Below are positions 27,779 through 35,772 of a stretch of 64,000 bases of DNA, piece after piece (the stretch's first letter is position 1; each line of letters opens with the position of its first letter). The notes under the pieces were generated by a model that saw only the letters and a program-made list of their open reading frames with translations, was not told the origin of the DNA and made no database searches. The position numbers and the translations under genes were made by a program. This DNA is from Desulfobacterales bacterium. GTDB taxonomy: Bacteria; Desulfobacterota; Desulfobacteria; Desulfobacterales; JAFDDL01. The stretch lies in the NCBI GenBank assembly GCA_034003325.1, contig JAVEYW010000012.1, positions 62,001 to 126,000 on the forward strand, read 5' to 3'.

Positions 27779-28792
27779 TTATCGCTTCAACATCCGTTTC
27801 ATCATCGCACCGATCTCTTTCATTCCTTTGCCGGAAGCGGCGGGTTTATGGATGTCCGGTGAATTTTCCTTTGATTCGGACGTCTCTGTTTGCGCCATTT
27901 CCGGTTCGATTTCCGCGAGCCTGCCGTCGCCCAAAAACCTGAAATCCGGTCCTTTAGCATTCAATGAAAGGCGCGCTTCTGGCGCCAGCGTGCCCTGTTC
28001 AGCTACCGGCACCCCGTTGATCCGGACCACGTTCTTTCCGGTTAAGTCCCTGATCCAATATTGTTCCCGGTGATAAAAAATCTGGGCATGACGCTCAAAA
28101 ATGGCGGGGTGCGCCAGCTTGAAGTCACAATTGCCGCCATTGCCGATCACCACCGGCAGCGTGTTAAAGGATTGCAACGTCGGGCCGAACTGAATCACCA
28201 GCGGTTTTTTCACTTGCTGAATGGCAATATTGTCGGAGGGCTGCGAGGCCATCGGGTCACTTGTCATCGGTGATGGTGTTGGCGCCGTAGGCGGCGGGGG
28301 ACTGACGGGCGCTGTAAAAACCGGCGGCTGAACCGGTGCGACGGGCCGCGCGGGTGGTGTTGCCGGCGTTGGCTGCGGCGGGTAGTCGGGTTCGGTCGTC
28401 GATTTGACGGGGGCCGGGACTGACGGCTTGACCATTGGCTGCAGCGGACTGTCCGGAATGTCGTTGCCCTCCAGAATCTGAGTTAAAAAACTGAGCTTTG
28501 GCCCGCCTTCCGCAAAAAGGATGACATCGCCATCTTTCAGAATGGCTTCCTTAACCTGTTTGCCGTTCACAAAGGAGCCGTTGGTGCTTGAATCTACCAA
28601 CATAAACCGATTGCCATCGCGGACGATGCGGGCATGATGCCGGGAGATGATGGTCAAATCCTTGGGAAAGCAGACATCGCATGCGGCATGCCGGCCGATG
28701 GTTATTTCCGGTTGGCTAAACTCCTGAATTTCTCCCTTCATGGGACCTTCGATATGAATCAGTTGAATAACAATGGCGGGTGGTAGTTTCAT
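27779..28792 (-). CDS. Double FHA-domain protein
   Basis: FHA domains bind phosphothreonine, so this is a likely reader of the Ser/Thr kinase encoded 2 kb away. The 337-residue protein has a canonical N-terminal FHA domain (about residues 8-105: IGRHAACD at 32-39, SRHHARI at 50-56, STNGSFVNG at 69-77). A proline-rich linker of about 100 residues follows, then a second, weaker FHA-like domain (about 205-290: VIGNGGNCDFKLAHP, ERHAQIFYH, GKNVVRINGVP). The second domain has lost the strict GR-x-SxxH pattern and may not bind phosphate. In type VI systems an FHA protein is phosphorylated to switch on firing; this gene's position beside vgrG fits that. It is divergent from the phosphatase gene. Confidence 0.85.
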   Translation of the reverse strand: MKLPPAIVIQLIHIEGPMKGEIQEFSQPEITIGRHAACDVCFPKDLTIISRHHARIVRDGNRFMLVDSSTNGSFVNGKQVKEAILKDGDVILFAEGGPKLSFLTQILEGNDIPDSPLQPMVKPSVPAPVKSTTEPDYPPQPTPATPPARPVAPVQPPVFTAPVSPPPPTAPTPSPMTSDPMASQPSDNIAIQQVKKPLVIQFGPTLQSFNTLPVVIGNGGNCDFKLAHPAIFERHAQIFYHREQYWIRDLTGKNVVRINGVPVAEQGTLAPEARLSLNAKGPDFRFLGDGRLAEIEPEMAQTETSESKENSPDIHKPAASGKGMKEIGAMMKRMLKR

Positions 28793-29096
28793 AATCTGTC
28801 CACTTTGTGAATGGGTATAAGTCGTATGATGTTATTAAAATCAATGCTCGGGCCCGTCGAACGAGGAGGAAGACCGCGCGGGGCCGCCTTCCTCTACTTA
28901 CTGTCGCAATTTGGGTTGCGGGCGCAGCCGACGATAGCTATTTATAGATAATAGTTGGACTTGCATGTCAAGTAGTTTCATGAATTCGGCCAATCCGCCG
29001 CAAATCGATAAATCAATTGATTTTGCGATGAATTCCCGATAAATAGAAAAGCGTTTACGCAATCAATCACCTCATGACTGAACCGGTATTGCCTGC
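28793..29096. other. Intergenic region between divergent FHA and phosphatase genes
   Basis: About 300 bases that should hold both promoters. A GAGGAAGAC/GCCTTCCTC imperfect inverted repeat with a GC-rich loop lies near 28867-28894. I could not identify convincing -35/-10 pairs. Nothing else is seen. Confidence 0.4.
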
Positions 29097-29822
29097 ATGA
29101 ATAAAATCGTTTCATTCGGGAAAACAGACTGCGGCCTTTGGCGATCCAATAACGAAGATACGTTTATGGTAAGGCCGGAATTCGGGTTCTTTCTGGTGGC
29201 CGACGGCATGGGCGGCGCGGCCGCCGGTGAGCTGGCCAGCCGGATTTTTTCAGAAACCGTTGCGGAAATATTTTCCACCGCGGAAGGACTACCCAAAGAT
29301 TCAGCCGAATTGATCCAGCAAGCCTTCGGGTTGGCAAATGATCGGATTTTAAGGCATACGGAACAAATACCCGAACATAAAGGGATGGGGTGCACCGCTG
29401 AACTGATGGTATTTTCGGGTGATCGGTTCTTCATCGGCCATATGGGGGACAGCCGCACCTATCGCCTCAAAAACGGTCAATTTAAACAGTTGACGCTAGA
29501 TCACTCGCTCGTTCAGAGGCAATTGGATCAGGGGCTGATTACTCCTCAGGAAGCGCGAACACACGCCATGCGAAATGTGATTTTGCGAGCGGTCGGGGTG
29601 GATGAAACGCCCGCACTTGATTTGATTCGAGGCAATTTCTCGTCCGGAGATCTTTTTCTGCTATGCTCGGACGGTCTTACCGATCCGGTGGACGATGCGG
29701 ACATTGCGGATGTATTAACAAAGTCTTTGCCCCTGACACAAAAAGCCGACGAACTGATTGAACTTGCCAAGGTCGGGGGCGGCAAAGACAACATTACAGT
29801 GGTATTAATCAAAATCGAATGA
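29097..29822 (+). CDS. PP2C-family Ser/Thr protein phosphatase
   Basis: A 241-residue cytoplasmic metal-dependent phosphatase that should reverse phosphorylation by the kinase encoded two genes downstream. Metal-ligand motifs are present: RSNNEDTF (16-23), VADGMGGAAAGE (34-45), GHMGDSRTYRL and LLCSDGLTDPV, with a final GGGKDNITVVLIKI. It is of the compact Stp1/PppA type without extra domains. Its stop overlaps the protease start by the sequence ATGA, so the two are probably translationally coupled. In type VI systems PppA-like phosphatases antagonise the PpkA-like kinase. Confidence 0.93.
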   Translation: MNKIVSFGKTDCGLWRSNNEDTFMVRPEFGFFLVADGMGGAAAGELASRIFSETVAEIFSTAEGLPKDSAELIQQAFGLANDRILRHTEQIPEHKGMGCTAELMVFSGDRFFIGHMGDSRTYRLKNGQFKQLTLDHSLVQRQLDQGLITPQEARTHAMRNVILRAVGVDETPALDLIRGNFSSGDLFLLCSDGLTDPVDDADIADVLTKSLPLTQKADELIELAKVGGGKDNITVVLIKIE

Positions 29823-30781
29823 AACGCGGCATGCGCCATATTCGCCATATCATTATCCTGATCCTGGCCATCTTCTGCGCCGCTATGAGCGGGACCGGGT
29901 CTGCCGTTACCGAATCCGAGCAAAAGCGGATTCCATTGCCCATCGGTGAAACCGCGGACGTGCTGAAAAGGTGGTGGGAAGACCAAGGATACCGAATACA
30001 AAAGATAGAATCAACATCCGGCCGGATTACCCTTCAGGCCGATAAAAGCGATGCCGGCTGGGCGGTTGAGCTTGTCCCGAGCTCTCCCCTGGCTACGCTG
30101 GTAACCATACGTTATTCCAGAGAAAATACGGTTACTTGGCGCCAGCAGTTGTGGGATCATCTGTTGCAGTATATCGATACGCCCGGGGTGGAGCCTTCTC
30201 GCGATACCCGCGAGCGAGTTCCGGTGGTGGTTCTGTCCAAAATAGAGTCCGTGGTCTGCATTCATGCCCGAACGAACGGAAAGGACATTCAGTTTTCAGG
30301 CGTTATCGTTGATAGAGAGGGATTGGTTCTTTGCACGGGCCACGACCTTAAAACCATTCGGGAGGTAACGGTTACCCTTTATGACGGTCACCAGGCAGAG
30401 GGAAAAATCTTGTTTAAAAACTCACTCATGGACTTAACGTTGATTCAACTGCCGATGAAAACGGACACCGCCGTCAACCTTGCGGAAGGCCGGAATCTGC
30501 TCGGCATGGGAGAGGCCGTGTTTACGGTCGGGTGTCCCGTCAATCTGCGGGGAACCATTTATTCCGGCACGATCAACGGCCCTCCGCGCCTCGTCAATGA
30601 TCAACCGCTATGGCAAGTGCAAATGGAGATTTATCCGGGCAGCAGCGGGAGCCCGGTGTTCGACGTCAACGGTAACCTTGTGGGCATGGTAAAGGGCCGA
30701 TACCGCGGGACATCCGACCTGGGGTTTCTCATCCCGCTTGAAACCATGATCCGCTTTTTAAAAGAAAAAAATCCCCTATGA
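29819..30781 (+). CDS. Exported trypsin-like serine protease
   Basis: A 320-residue protein with a signal peptide (RHIIILILAIFCAAMSGTGSA), a small N-terminal domain of about 100 residues (LKRWWEDQGYRIQKIESTSG) and a C-terminal trypsin/HtrA-like fold. The probable triad is H175 (CTGHDLK), D205 (SLMDLTLIQ) and S278 (YPGSSGSPVF). There is no PDZ domain, unlike DegP. It is encoded between the phosphatase and the kinase with ATGA overlaps on both sides, which argues for a role in the same pathway, for example clipping a periplasmic domain. Substrate unknown. Confidence 0.85.
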   Translation: MKRGMRHIRHIIILILAIFCAAMSGTGSAVTESEQKRIPLPIGETADVLKRWWEDQGYRIQKIESTSGRITLQADKSDAGWAVELVPSSPLATLVTIRYSRENTVTWRQQLWDHLLQYIDTPGVEPSRDTRERVPVVVLSKIESVVCIHARTNGKDIQFSGVIVDREGLVLCTGHDLKTIREVTVTLYDGHQAEGKILFKNSLMDLTLIQLPMKTDTAVNLAEGRNLLGMGEAVFTVGCPVNLRGTIYSGTINGPPRLVNDQPLWQVQMEIYPGSSGSPVFDVNGNLVGMVKGRYRGTSDLGFLIPLETMIRFLKEKNPL

Positions 30782-31983
30782 AATACGGGCGTTACGAGAT
30801 CCAAAAGGAGCTGGGAAAAGGGGCCATGGGCGTGGTTTATCAGGCTCATGATCCTGAAATCGATCGCCGGGTCGCCCTGAAGGTGTTGCGGCCGGACCGC
30901 GTCACCAGCGAGGATTTTCTTCAGCGGTTTTTAAAGGAAGCCAAGGCCATCGGCCGGCTATCGCATCCGCATATTGTAACGGTCTATGATGTGGGCAGAG
31001 ACCATGACACGGTTTACATCGCCATGGAGTTTTTAGAGGGACGGCCGCTGGATGAAATCTTTAAAGGAAATCCACTGCGCCTTGAAGAAATCATTCATAT
31101 CGGCATTCAGGTCGCGGCCGCACTTGATTACGGGCACAGCCAGGGCATCGTGCACCGGGATATCAAACCATCCAACATCATGCTTGCCCCGAACGGCGAC
31201 ATTAAAATCACCGATTTTGGCATCGCGCACATCGAAGACACCGCGGCTCCCCAGCTCACTCAGGCCGGCGAGATTTTAGGCACTCCGGTTTACATGTCTC
31301 CCGAGCAGGTCAAGGGGCAACCCGTGGATGGCCGGTCGGATCTTTACTCTCTGGGCGTGATCCTTTATGAAATGTCGACCGGAAGAAGACCTTTTTCGGG
31401 CAATAACCTGGCTGCCATTTTTCATGCGATTACCGGTGAAGAGCCGGCGGAGCCCATTGCGGCGGAGCCGTTTGTTGCGTGCGGGGCCTCCCGGGCGTTA
31501 TCCGACCTCATATTAAAGTGCCTGAACAAAGATCCCGGCAAGCGGTTTCAGAGCGGGCAATCCATGGTTGAGGCATTATCGGCATGCCTCAGCACCGATT
31601 CGGGGACAAAATCCGTTAACCAACCACTTTCCCGGAAAACGGCGAAAAGAAGGGCATTTGCGATCGCAGCGGTTTGTACCCTTATCGTTGCCGCCGGACT
31701 GATCTGGTTTCTATCGGGCCACACCCCGTTGGTAACGCCGCCGGCACCGATTAGCAGACCAAGAACTCCCTTGCCGGTTTTGAACATCAGTAGCAATCCG
31801 GACGGTGCTCAGGTCTATCTGGACGGGTCCTTTAAAGGCAACACCCCCCTGAAGATAGATCTTCCGGTTGGAAAATACGAGGTGCGGGTGAGTCTGCCGG
31901 ATTATCATGAATATGAAGCGCAAGTGCAACTCAGGGATACCGGCGAAATGCCGGTTTTCGCACGCCTGATTCCGAAAGAATGA
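30778..31983 (+). CDS. Transmembrane Ser/Thr protein kinase with periplasmic PEGA domain
   Basis: A Hanks-type kinase of 401 residues. The kinase core is complete: glycine loop GKGAMGVVY (13-21), Lys35 in VALKVL, catalytic HRDIKPSN (126-133), DFG (146-148) and the activation-segment end GTPVYMSPEQV. A transmembrane helix spans about 294-313 and is followed by a Pro-rich stretch and a PEGA domain (about 335-387: SSNPDGAQVYLDGSFKGNTP), which would be periplasmic and could sense the envelope. It overlaps the protease gene by four bases. Together with the phosphatase and the FHA protein it forms a complete write-erase-read set. Confidence 0.93.
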   Translation: MKYGRYEIQKELGKGAMGVVYQAHDPEIDRRVALKVLRPDRVTSEDFLQRFLKEAKAIGRLSHPHIVTVYDVGRDHDTVYIAMEFLEGRPLDEIFKGNPLRLEEIIHIGIQVAAALDYGHSQGIVHRDIKPSNIMLAPNGDIKITDFGIAHIEDTAAPQLTQAGEILGTPVYMSPEQVKGQPVDGRSDLYSLGVILYEMSTGRRPFSGNNLAAIFHAITGEEPAEPIAAEPFVACGASRALSDLILKCLNKDPGKRFQSGQSMVEALSACLSTDSGTKSVNQPLSRKTAKRRAFAIAAVCTLIVAAGLIWFLSGHTPLVTPPAPISRPRTPLPVLNISSNPDGAQVYLDGSFKGNTPLKIDLPVGKYEVRVSLPDYHEYEAQVQLRDTGEMPVFARLIPKE

Positions 31984-32002
31984 AGCCAATAGGAGGTTAA
32001 CC

Positions 32003-33949
32003 ATGCGACAGTCCTTTTTCTTCGTTAAAACCTGCCTGACCCTGACAATACTGGCAGTGGTATTTGCCCCGGTGTGTTTGGCACAAATCCTGCCGGGCCA
32101 AGCGGCGCCGGGTTTTTCTCTGAAAGACGCGGCTGGAAAGACTTATGATCTTGCCGTGGTGGCAAACCAGCCGATGACGGTTCTCTATTTTTTTGACGCC
32201 GAATCACGGCCCAGTCAGGAGGGGCTTCTCAGCCTGGACAAACTGGCGAAACGCTTTGCGGACAAGAATCTGGTGATTTGGGGTATCACCACCTCCAGCA
32301 GAAAGGCTGTGGACGGTTTCATTTCCCAAACCAAGCCGGACTTTCCCGTGCTCCTGGATTCCGGCGGTACCAGCGCGCTGTACCATGCGCAATTGATTTT
32401 ACCGACCATCTGCATTATCGGTCCGAAGCAAACCGTGCTGGACTATTTTCAGGGCGGTGGCAAAACCACGGAAATAATGCTCGTAAAGCTTGCGGAAAGA
32501 ACCTTGCAGCAAAAACAAACGCTGGTGGCCAAAGCCCTTACCGATGTGGTGATCGAGAAAAATCCGGAAAACATTAGGGCCAAAGCACTCAAGGGGTATG
32601 CCGAAATCAAGGAAGGAAACCTGGCAAGTGCTGAAAAGATTTTTCAAAACGTTGCGACCGGAAAAGGGCAGGGGGAAATTATAGGAAAGGAAGGACTTAG
32701 CGCCGTTTACGCCAAAAAAGGGGAGACGCAAAAAGCCCTTAACATGGCCCGGGAAGTTGAGCAAAAAGCGCCTGAAAGGCCCTTGGCCCATCTGGTTAAA
32801 GCGGATATTCTATATAGCCAGAAAAAAAATGCGGAAGCAGAAGCCGAATACCAAAAAGCCGTGACGAAGAAGGAAGGGGACACCTTTCACCAGGCTGAAG
32901 CGCTCAACAAGTTCGGCCGGTTTTATGCCACGATCGGAAAATTCGACCAGGCCAGGGGGTTGTATGATCAGGCGGTCACCATAGATCCCTATTATGTGGA
33001 AGCCACCTCAAATAAAGGGATGACCTATGAAAGGGAAGGCAAATGGGATCAGGCCCTCTCTTCCTACCGCGAGGCGCTGAGCCTGAATAAATCCGACACC
33101 TTTGCCGCCGTGCTCGCGCAAAAAGCCGAGCAGATGCTTGCGCTGCAGAAAAATGCAGCCAAAAGAGATGAAATCAATCGGTTGGTCAAGGAACTATCAG
33201 AGCGGTTTAAAACTCAGCAACAAGAAGTCTCCAAATCAGAAGATACCTGGACCTCCAGACCCATGGTGTTAACCTTTGTGGACCTTCAGGAAAAAGGCGC
33301 GCTTTCCGAACGAGACGGCTTTTCAACCGTTATCACCACGGAACTCGGCGACAAGCTCAACGCCTCGGGCCGCGTAAAGGTGGTGGAGCGGGCCGTACTG
33401 GATCAACTGCTGACGGAGCTGAATCTGGGCTCGTCCGATCTGGCCGATCCTGAAACCGCCTTGAAACTGGGTCGTGTACTGGCCGCAAAGCTCATCAGCA
33501 CCGGAACGCTGCTTCATCTTCATAACGGTACCCTGATGAGCCTTCGGCTCATCGATACGGAAACCACGGCGGTACCGAAAGTCATCACCAAGCAACTCAA
33601 CGCCGAAGAAGCATTGCCCAAAATGCTTCATGGGCTGACTCGGGAAATTCTTACCGCCATTATACAACATTACCCGTTGCAAGGCTTTTTGGTGCAGGCC
33701 GGCGGCGAAGAGGTAATGCTCAATATCGGCGCTAAACAAGGCGTTGTTCAGGGCACGCAGTTCGAGGTCATTGAAACCCAGGCGCCTATCAAATATAAGG
33801 GGAAACTGCTTCAGGGCGCCCCCAAGGCCGTGGGGAGAATTGAAATCGTCAGCGTGGAGCCCGATCTAAGCTATGCAAAAGTAGTTCAGAAGCATCGCGC
33901 GTTTAAGCAGGATGATCAGGTCGTTGAAAAACTGATGGAAACACTCTAA
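32003..33949 (+). CDS. Exported thioredoxin-like/TPR protein with C-terminal CsgG-like domain
   Basis: A 648-residue protein with a signal peptide (TCLTLTILAVVFAPVCLA). Residues about 30-175 are an AhpC/TSA thioredoxin fold (LPGQAAPGFSLKDAAGKTYD), but where a CxxC is expected the sequence is FFDAESRPSQEG, so it cannot do disulfide chemistry. Residues about 180-380 are TPR repeats. Residues about 415-520 are a CsgG/FlgO-like domain (VVERAVLDQLLTELNLGSSD). A C-terminal domain of about 90 residues follows (GAKQGVVQGTQFEVIETQAP). A good ribosome-binding site (GGAGGTTAACC) precedes the ATG. Probably a periplasmic scaffold; its exact role is unknown. Confidence 0.75.
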   Translation: MRQSFFFVKTCLTLTILAVVFAPVCLAQILPGQAAPGFSLKDAAGKTYDLAVVANQPMTVLYFFDAESRPSQEGLLSLDKLAKRFADKNLVIWGITTSSRKAVDGFISQTKPDFPVLLDSGGTSALYHAQLILPTICIIGPKQTVLDYFQGGGKTTEIMLVKLAERTLQQKQTLVAKALTDVVIEKNPENIRAKALKGYAEIKEGNLASAEKIFQNVATGKGQGEIIGKEGLSAVYAKKGETQKALNMAREVEQKAPERPLAHLVKADILYSQKKNAEAEAEYQKAVTKKEGDTFHQAEALNKFGRFYATIGKFDQARGLYDQAVTIDPYYVEATSNKGMTYEREGKWDQALSSYREALSLNKSDTFAAVLAQKAEQMLALQKNAAKRDEINRLVKELSERFKTQQQEVSKSEDTWTSRPMVLTFVDLQEKGALSERDGFSTVITTELGDKLNASGRVKVVERAVLDQLLTELNLGSSDLADPETALKLGRVLAAKLISTGTLLHLHNGTLMSLRLIDTETTAVPKVITKQLNAEEALPKMLHGLTREILTAIIQHYPLQGFLVQAGGEEVMLNIGAKQGVVQGTQFEVIETQAPIKYKGKLLQGAPKAVGRIEIVSVEPDLSYAKVVQKHRAFKQDDQVVEKLMETL

Positions 33950-33977
33950 CCGCAATGGGCGGACCCGGTACGGAAGG

Positions 33978-34496
33978 ATGAAAAAGGTGAAGAAACTGCA
34001 GGTGATAATGGTTGTCCTCGTGAGTTTGGTTAGCTTTAGTTGCGCCACGCACCAACGCGCGTCATCCCCCGTGCCGCAGGAAAGAAAACCCGCAATTGCG
34101 GTTTGGGATCTCGAAAATTTAAGTCCGCTTGACCCCGCCCAAGCGGACTTAGGGGATCTTTTATCCGCGAAAATCATGGAAACCGTGCGGCAAAACGAGC
34201 AATACACGCTGGTTGAACGGCAGCAGCTTCAATTGGTGTTAAGGGAGTTGAATCTCGGATCTTCTTCACTGGCCGATGCTTCAACCCAGTTGCGTATCGG
34301 CAAAATGGTGGGGGCCCGGCTGATGATATTCGGCGCTTACCAGGTTATCGCCAATCAGATGCGCCTTGATCTTCGAATCGTGGAGGTGGAGACCGGCCGC
34401 ATTCTAAAAGCCACGGAAAAAACCGTGAGCAGTACAGATTTGGCCGGATGGCTGACCGCGGCGGAAGCCGCTGCAAAGGAGATTATTCGACCTTGA
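33978..34496 (+). CDS. CsgG/FlgO-like lipoprotein
   Basis: A 172-residue lipoprotein: the signal peptide ends in VSFSC, then ATHQRASSPVPQERKPAIAVWDLENLSP. The rest is a single CsgG-like domain (VERQQLQLVLRELNLGSSSLADASTQLRIGKMVGARLMIFG split here into its motif ELNLGSS and the following strand). The same motif occurs in the preceding gene and in the MopE-repeat gene, so the three are paralogues at this domain. CsgG in curli systems is an outer-membrane pore; this short form lacks the transmembrane hairpins of true CsgG and is more like FlgO. A GTG nine bases downstream is an alternative start. Confidence 0.75.
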   Translation: MKKVKKLQVIMVVLVSLVSFSCATHQRASSPVPQERKPAIAVWDLENLSPLDPAQADLGDLLSAKIMETVRQNEQYTLVERQQLQLVLRELNLGSSSLADASTQLRIGKMVGARLMIFGAYQVIANQMRLDLRIVEVETGRILKATEKTVSSTDLAGWLTAAEAAAKEIIRP

Positions 34497-34514
34497 ACCA
34501 TATGAACCACTGAC

Positions 34515-35636
34515 CTAGAAACTCTGGGTTACACTGGCGCCAATGATAAACCCATTGAATGTACGATCTTCCGAGAAATACCAGTTTCGGTCGACATCCA
34601 TCGTGTATCCACTCAGGCTGAACTCACCTCTCAAATTGGGTGTCAGTTGGCTCAGCAGGGCCACCGCAACCGAGATTTTTTCCTTTTCACCGATATAAAA
34701 AGAGGAATCCGTTCCATAATCATTTTCTGCAACAATAAGATAATAAACCTGCGTGCGCAGGACAGTTTCTTTTGAAAAATTATATCGCCAGACGAAGTCA
34801 GCGTTCCACTCATCCCCATAGCTTGAACGATCTTCAGTCTTGATCCCTTCACCTTCCTCCTGAAAGGCACTTTTTCCCCTAAAAATGCCCTGAACGGTCA
34901 AGGCAATGTCCCAGTCGTCCTGAGAATAATTAACGCCGAAACCCGTAAGCACAAAAATACCCTCTTCATAATATTTCTCATTATCGACTTCATCATTGTC
35001 GTAAAACGCAAACTCCCCGAATAAACGGCACTGCCATCGGGAAGAAAGAGAATAGACAATCTCACCGGTTAAGCTCAAGATTTCTCCGGGATCATAGTTG
35101 TGAATCATTTCGCTGTAATCATATTCCCCCCGCCAAAGGTATCCCACTCCAACACCGGCAGCCCAGTTATTCCAGACCTTTGCCAGTGTAAACGTGGGGT
35201 TGAAATTGAGCCCTTCACCGAATTGTGTAATGGCCACCAAGTCCGGATCCATCGCCAATTCCAACTCTTTTGCATCCAGTTCCGTGCGGCCGGTGGGCAA
35301 ATTCACATCAAAGCCCAAAAGACAATCCGCAAAAAACTGATCAATAATTGAATAAGATAAATTCAGTTTGGTGTCGATAACGCATCCAAGGGAGTTGCTG
35401 CCTTTACCAAACATATCCGACTGTGTGTGTGCGAAAGAGGTTAATATTTTCGTTGAAAAATTTGATTGCTCGGCATAAATGATGACCGGAATGGAGGTTT
35501 GCATTCCGCGACTGTCATGGTCGCTGTACCACCGGTTGAAATCAAATCCGGTCATCAAGCGAACATCAACCGCCGATGCTTTCTGAACGCCCGCAGCCAT
35601 TACGATAACCAATAAAAATAAAACGATTCTTCTCAT
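34515..35636 (-). CDS. Outer-membrane beta-barrel protein, unrecognised family
   Basis: A 373-residue protein with a signal peptide (RIVLFLLVIVMAAGVQKASA) and a sequence of alternating hydrophobic strands with aromatic girdles. It ends in a C-terminal Phe (GASVTQSF), the recognition signal for the BAM machinery. About 14-16 strands could be accommodated. I do not recognise a transporter family. AAGGAC precedes the ATG. It is convergent with the lipoprotein gene and followed, on the same strand, by nothing for 2 kb upstream except the MopE-repeat gene, whose message it may share. Confidence 0.7.
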   Translation of the reverse strand: MRRIVLFLLVIVMAAGVQKASAVDVRLMTGFDFNRWYSDHDSRGMQTSIPVIIYAEQSNFSTKILTSFAHTQSDMFGKGSNSLGCVIDTKLNLSYSIIDQFFADCLLGFDVNLPTGRTELDAKELELAMDPDLVAITQFGEGLNFNPTFTLAKVWNNWAAGVGVGYLWRGEYDYSEMIHNYDPGEILSLTGEIVYSLSSRWQCRLFGEFAFYDNDEVDNEKYYEEGIFVLTGFGVNYSQDDWDIALTVQGIFRGKSAFQEEGEGIKTEDRSSYGDEWNADFVWRYNFSKETVLRTQVYYLIVAENDYGTDSSFYIGEKEKISVAVALLSQLTPNLRGEFSLSGYTMDVDRNWYFSEDRTFNGFIIGASVTQSF

Positions 35637-35772
35637 TTTACCGTCCTTTGTAAGAACTAAACTTAGTGCCGACCAATTTCAAGCCCCCCATTTCTCCAAA
35701 TGAATATCCCGGGTGCTATGGGTGTGCTCATTTTTCATTTTCACTTATCATTTCAAACCGTACCAATGCTTG

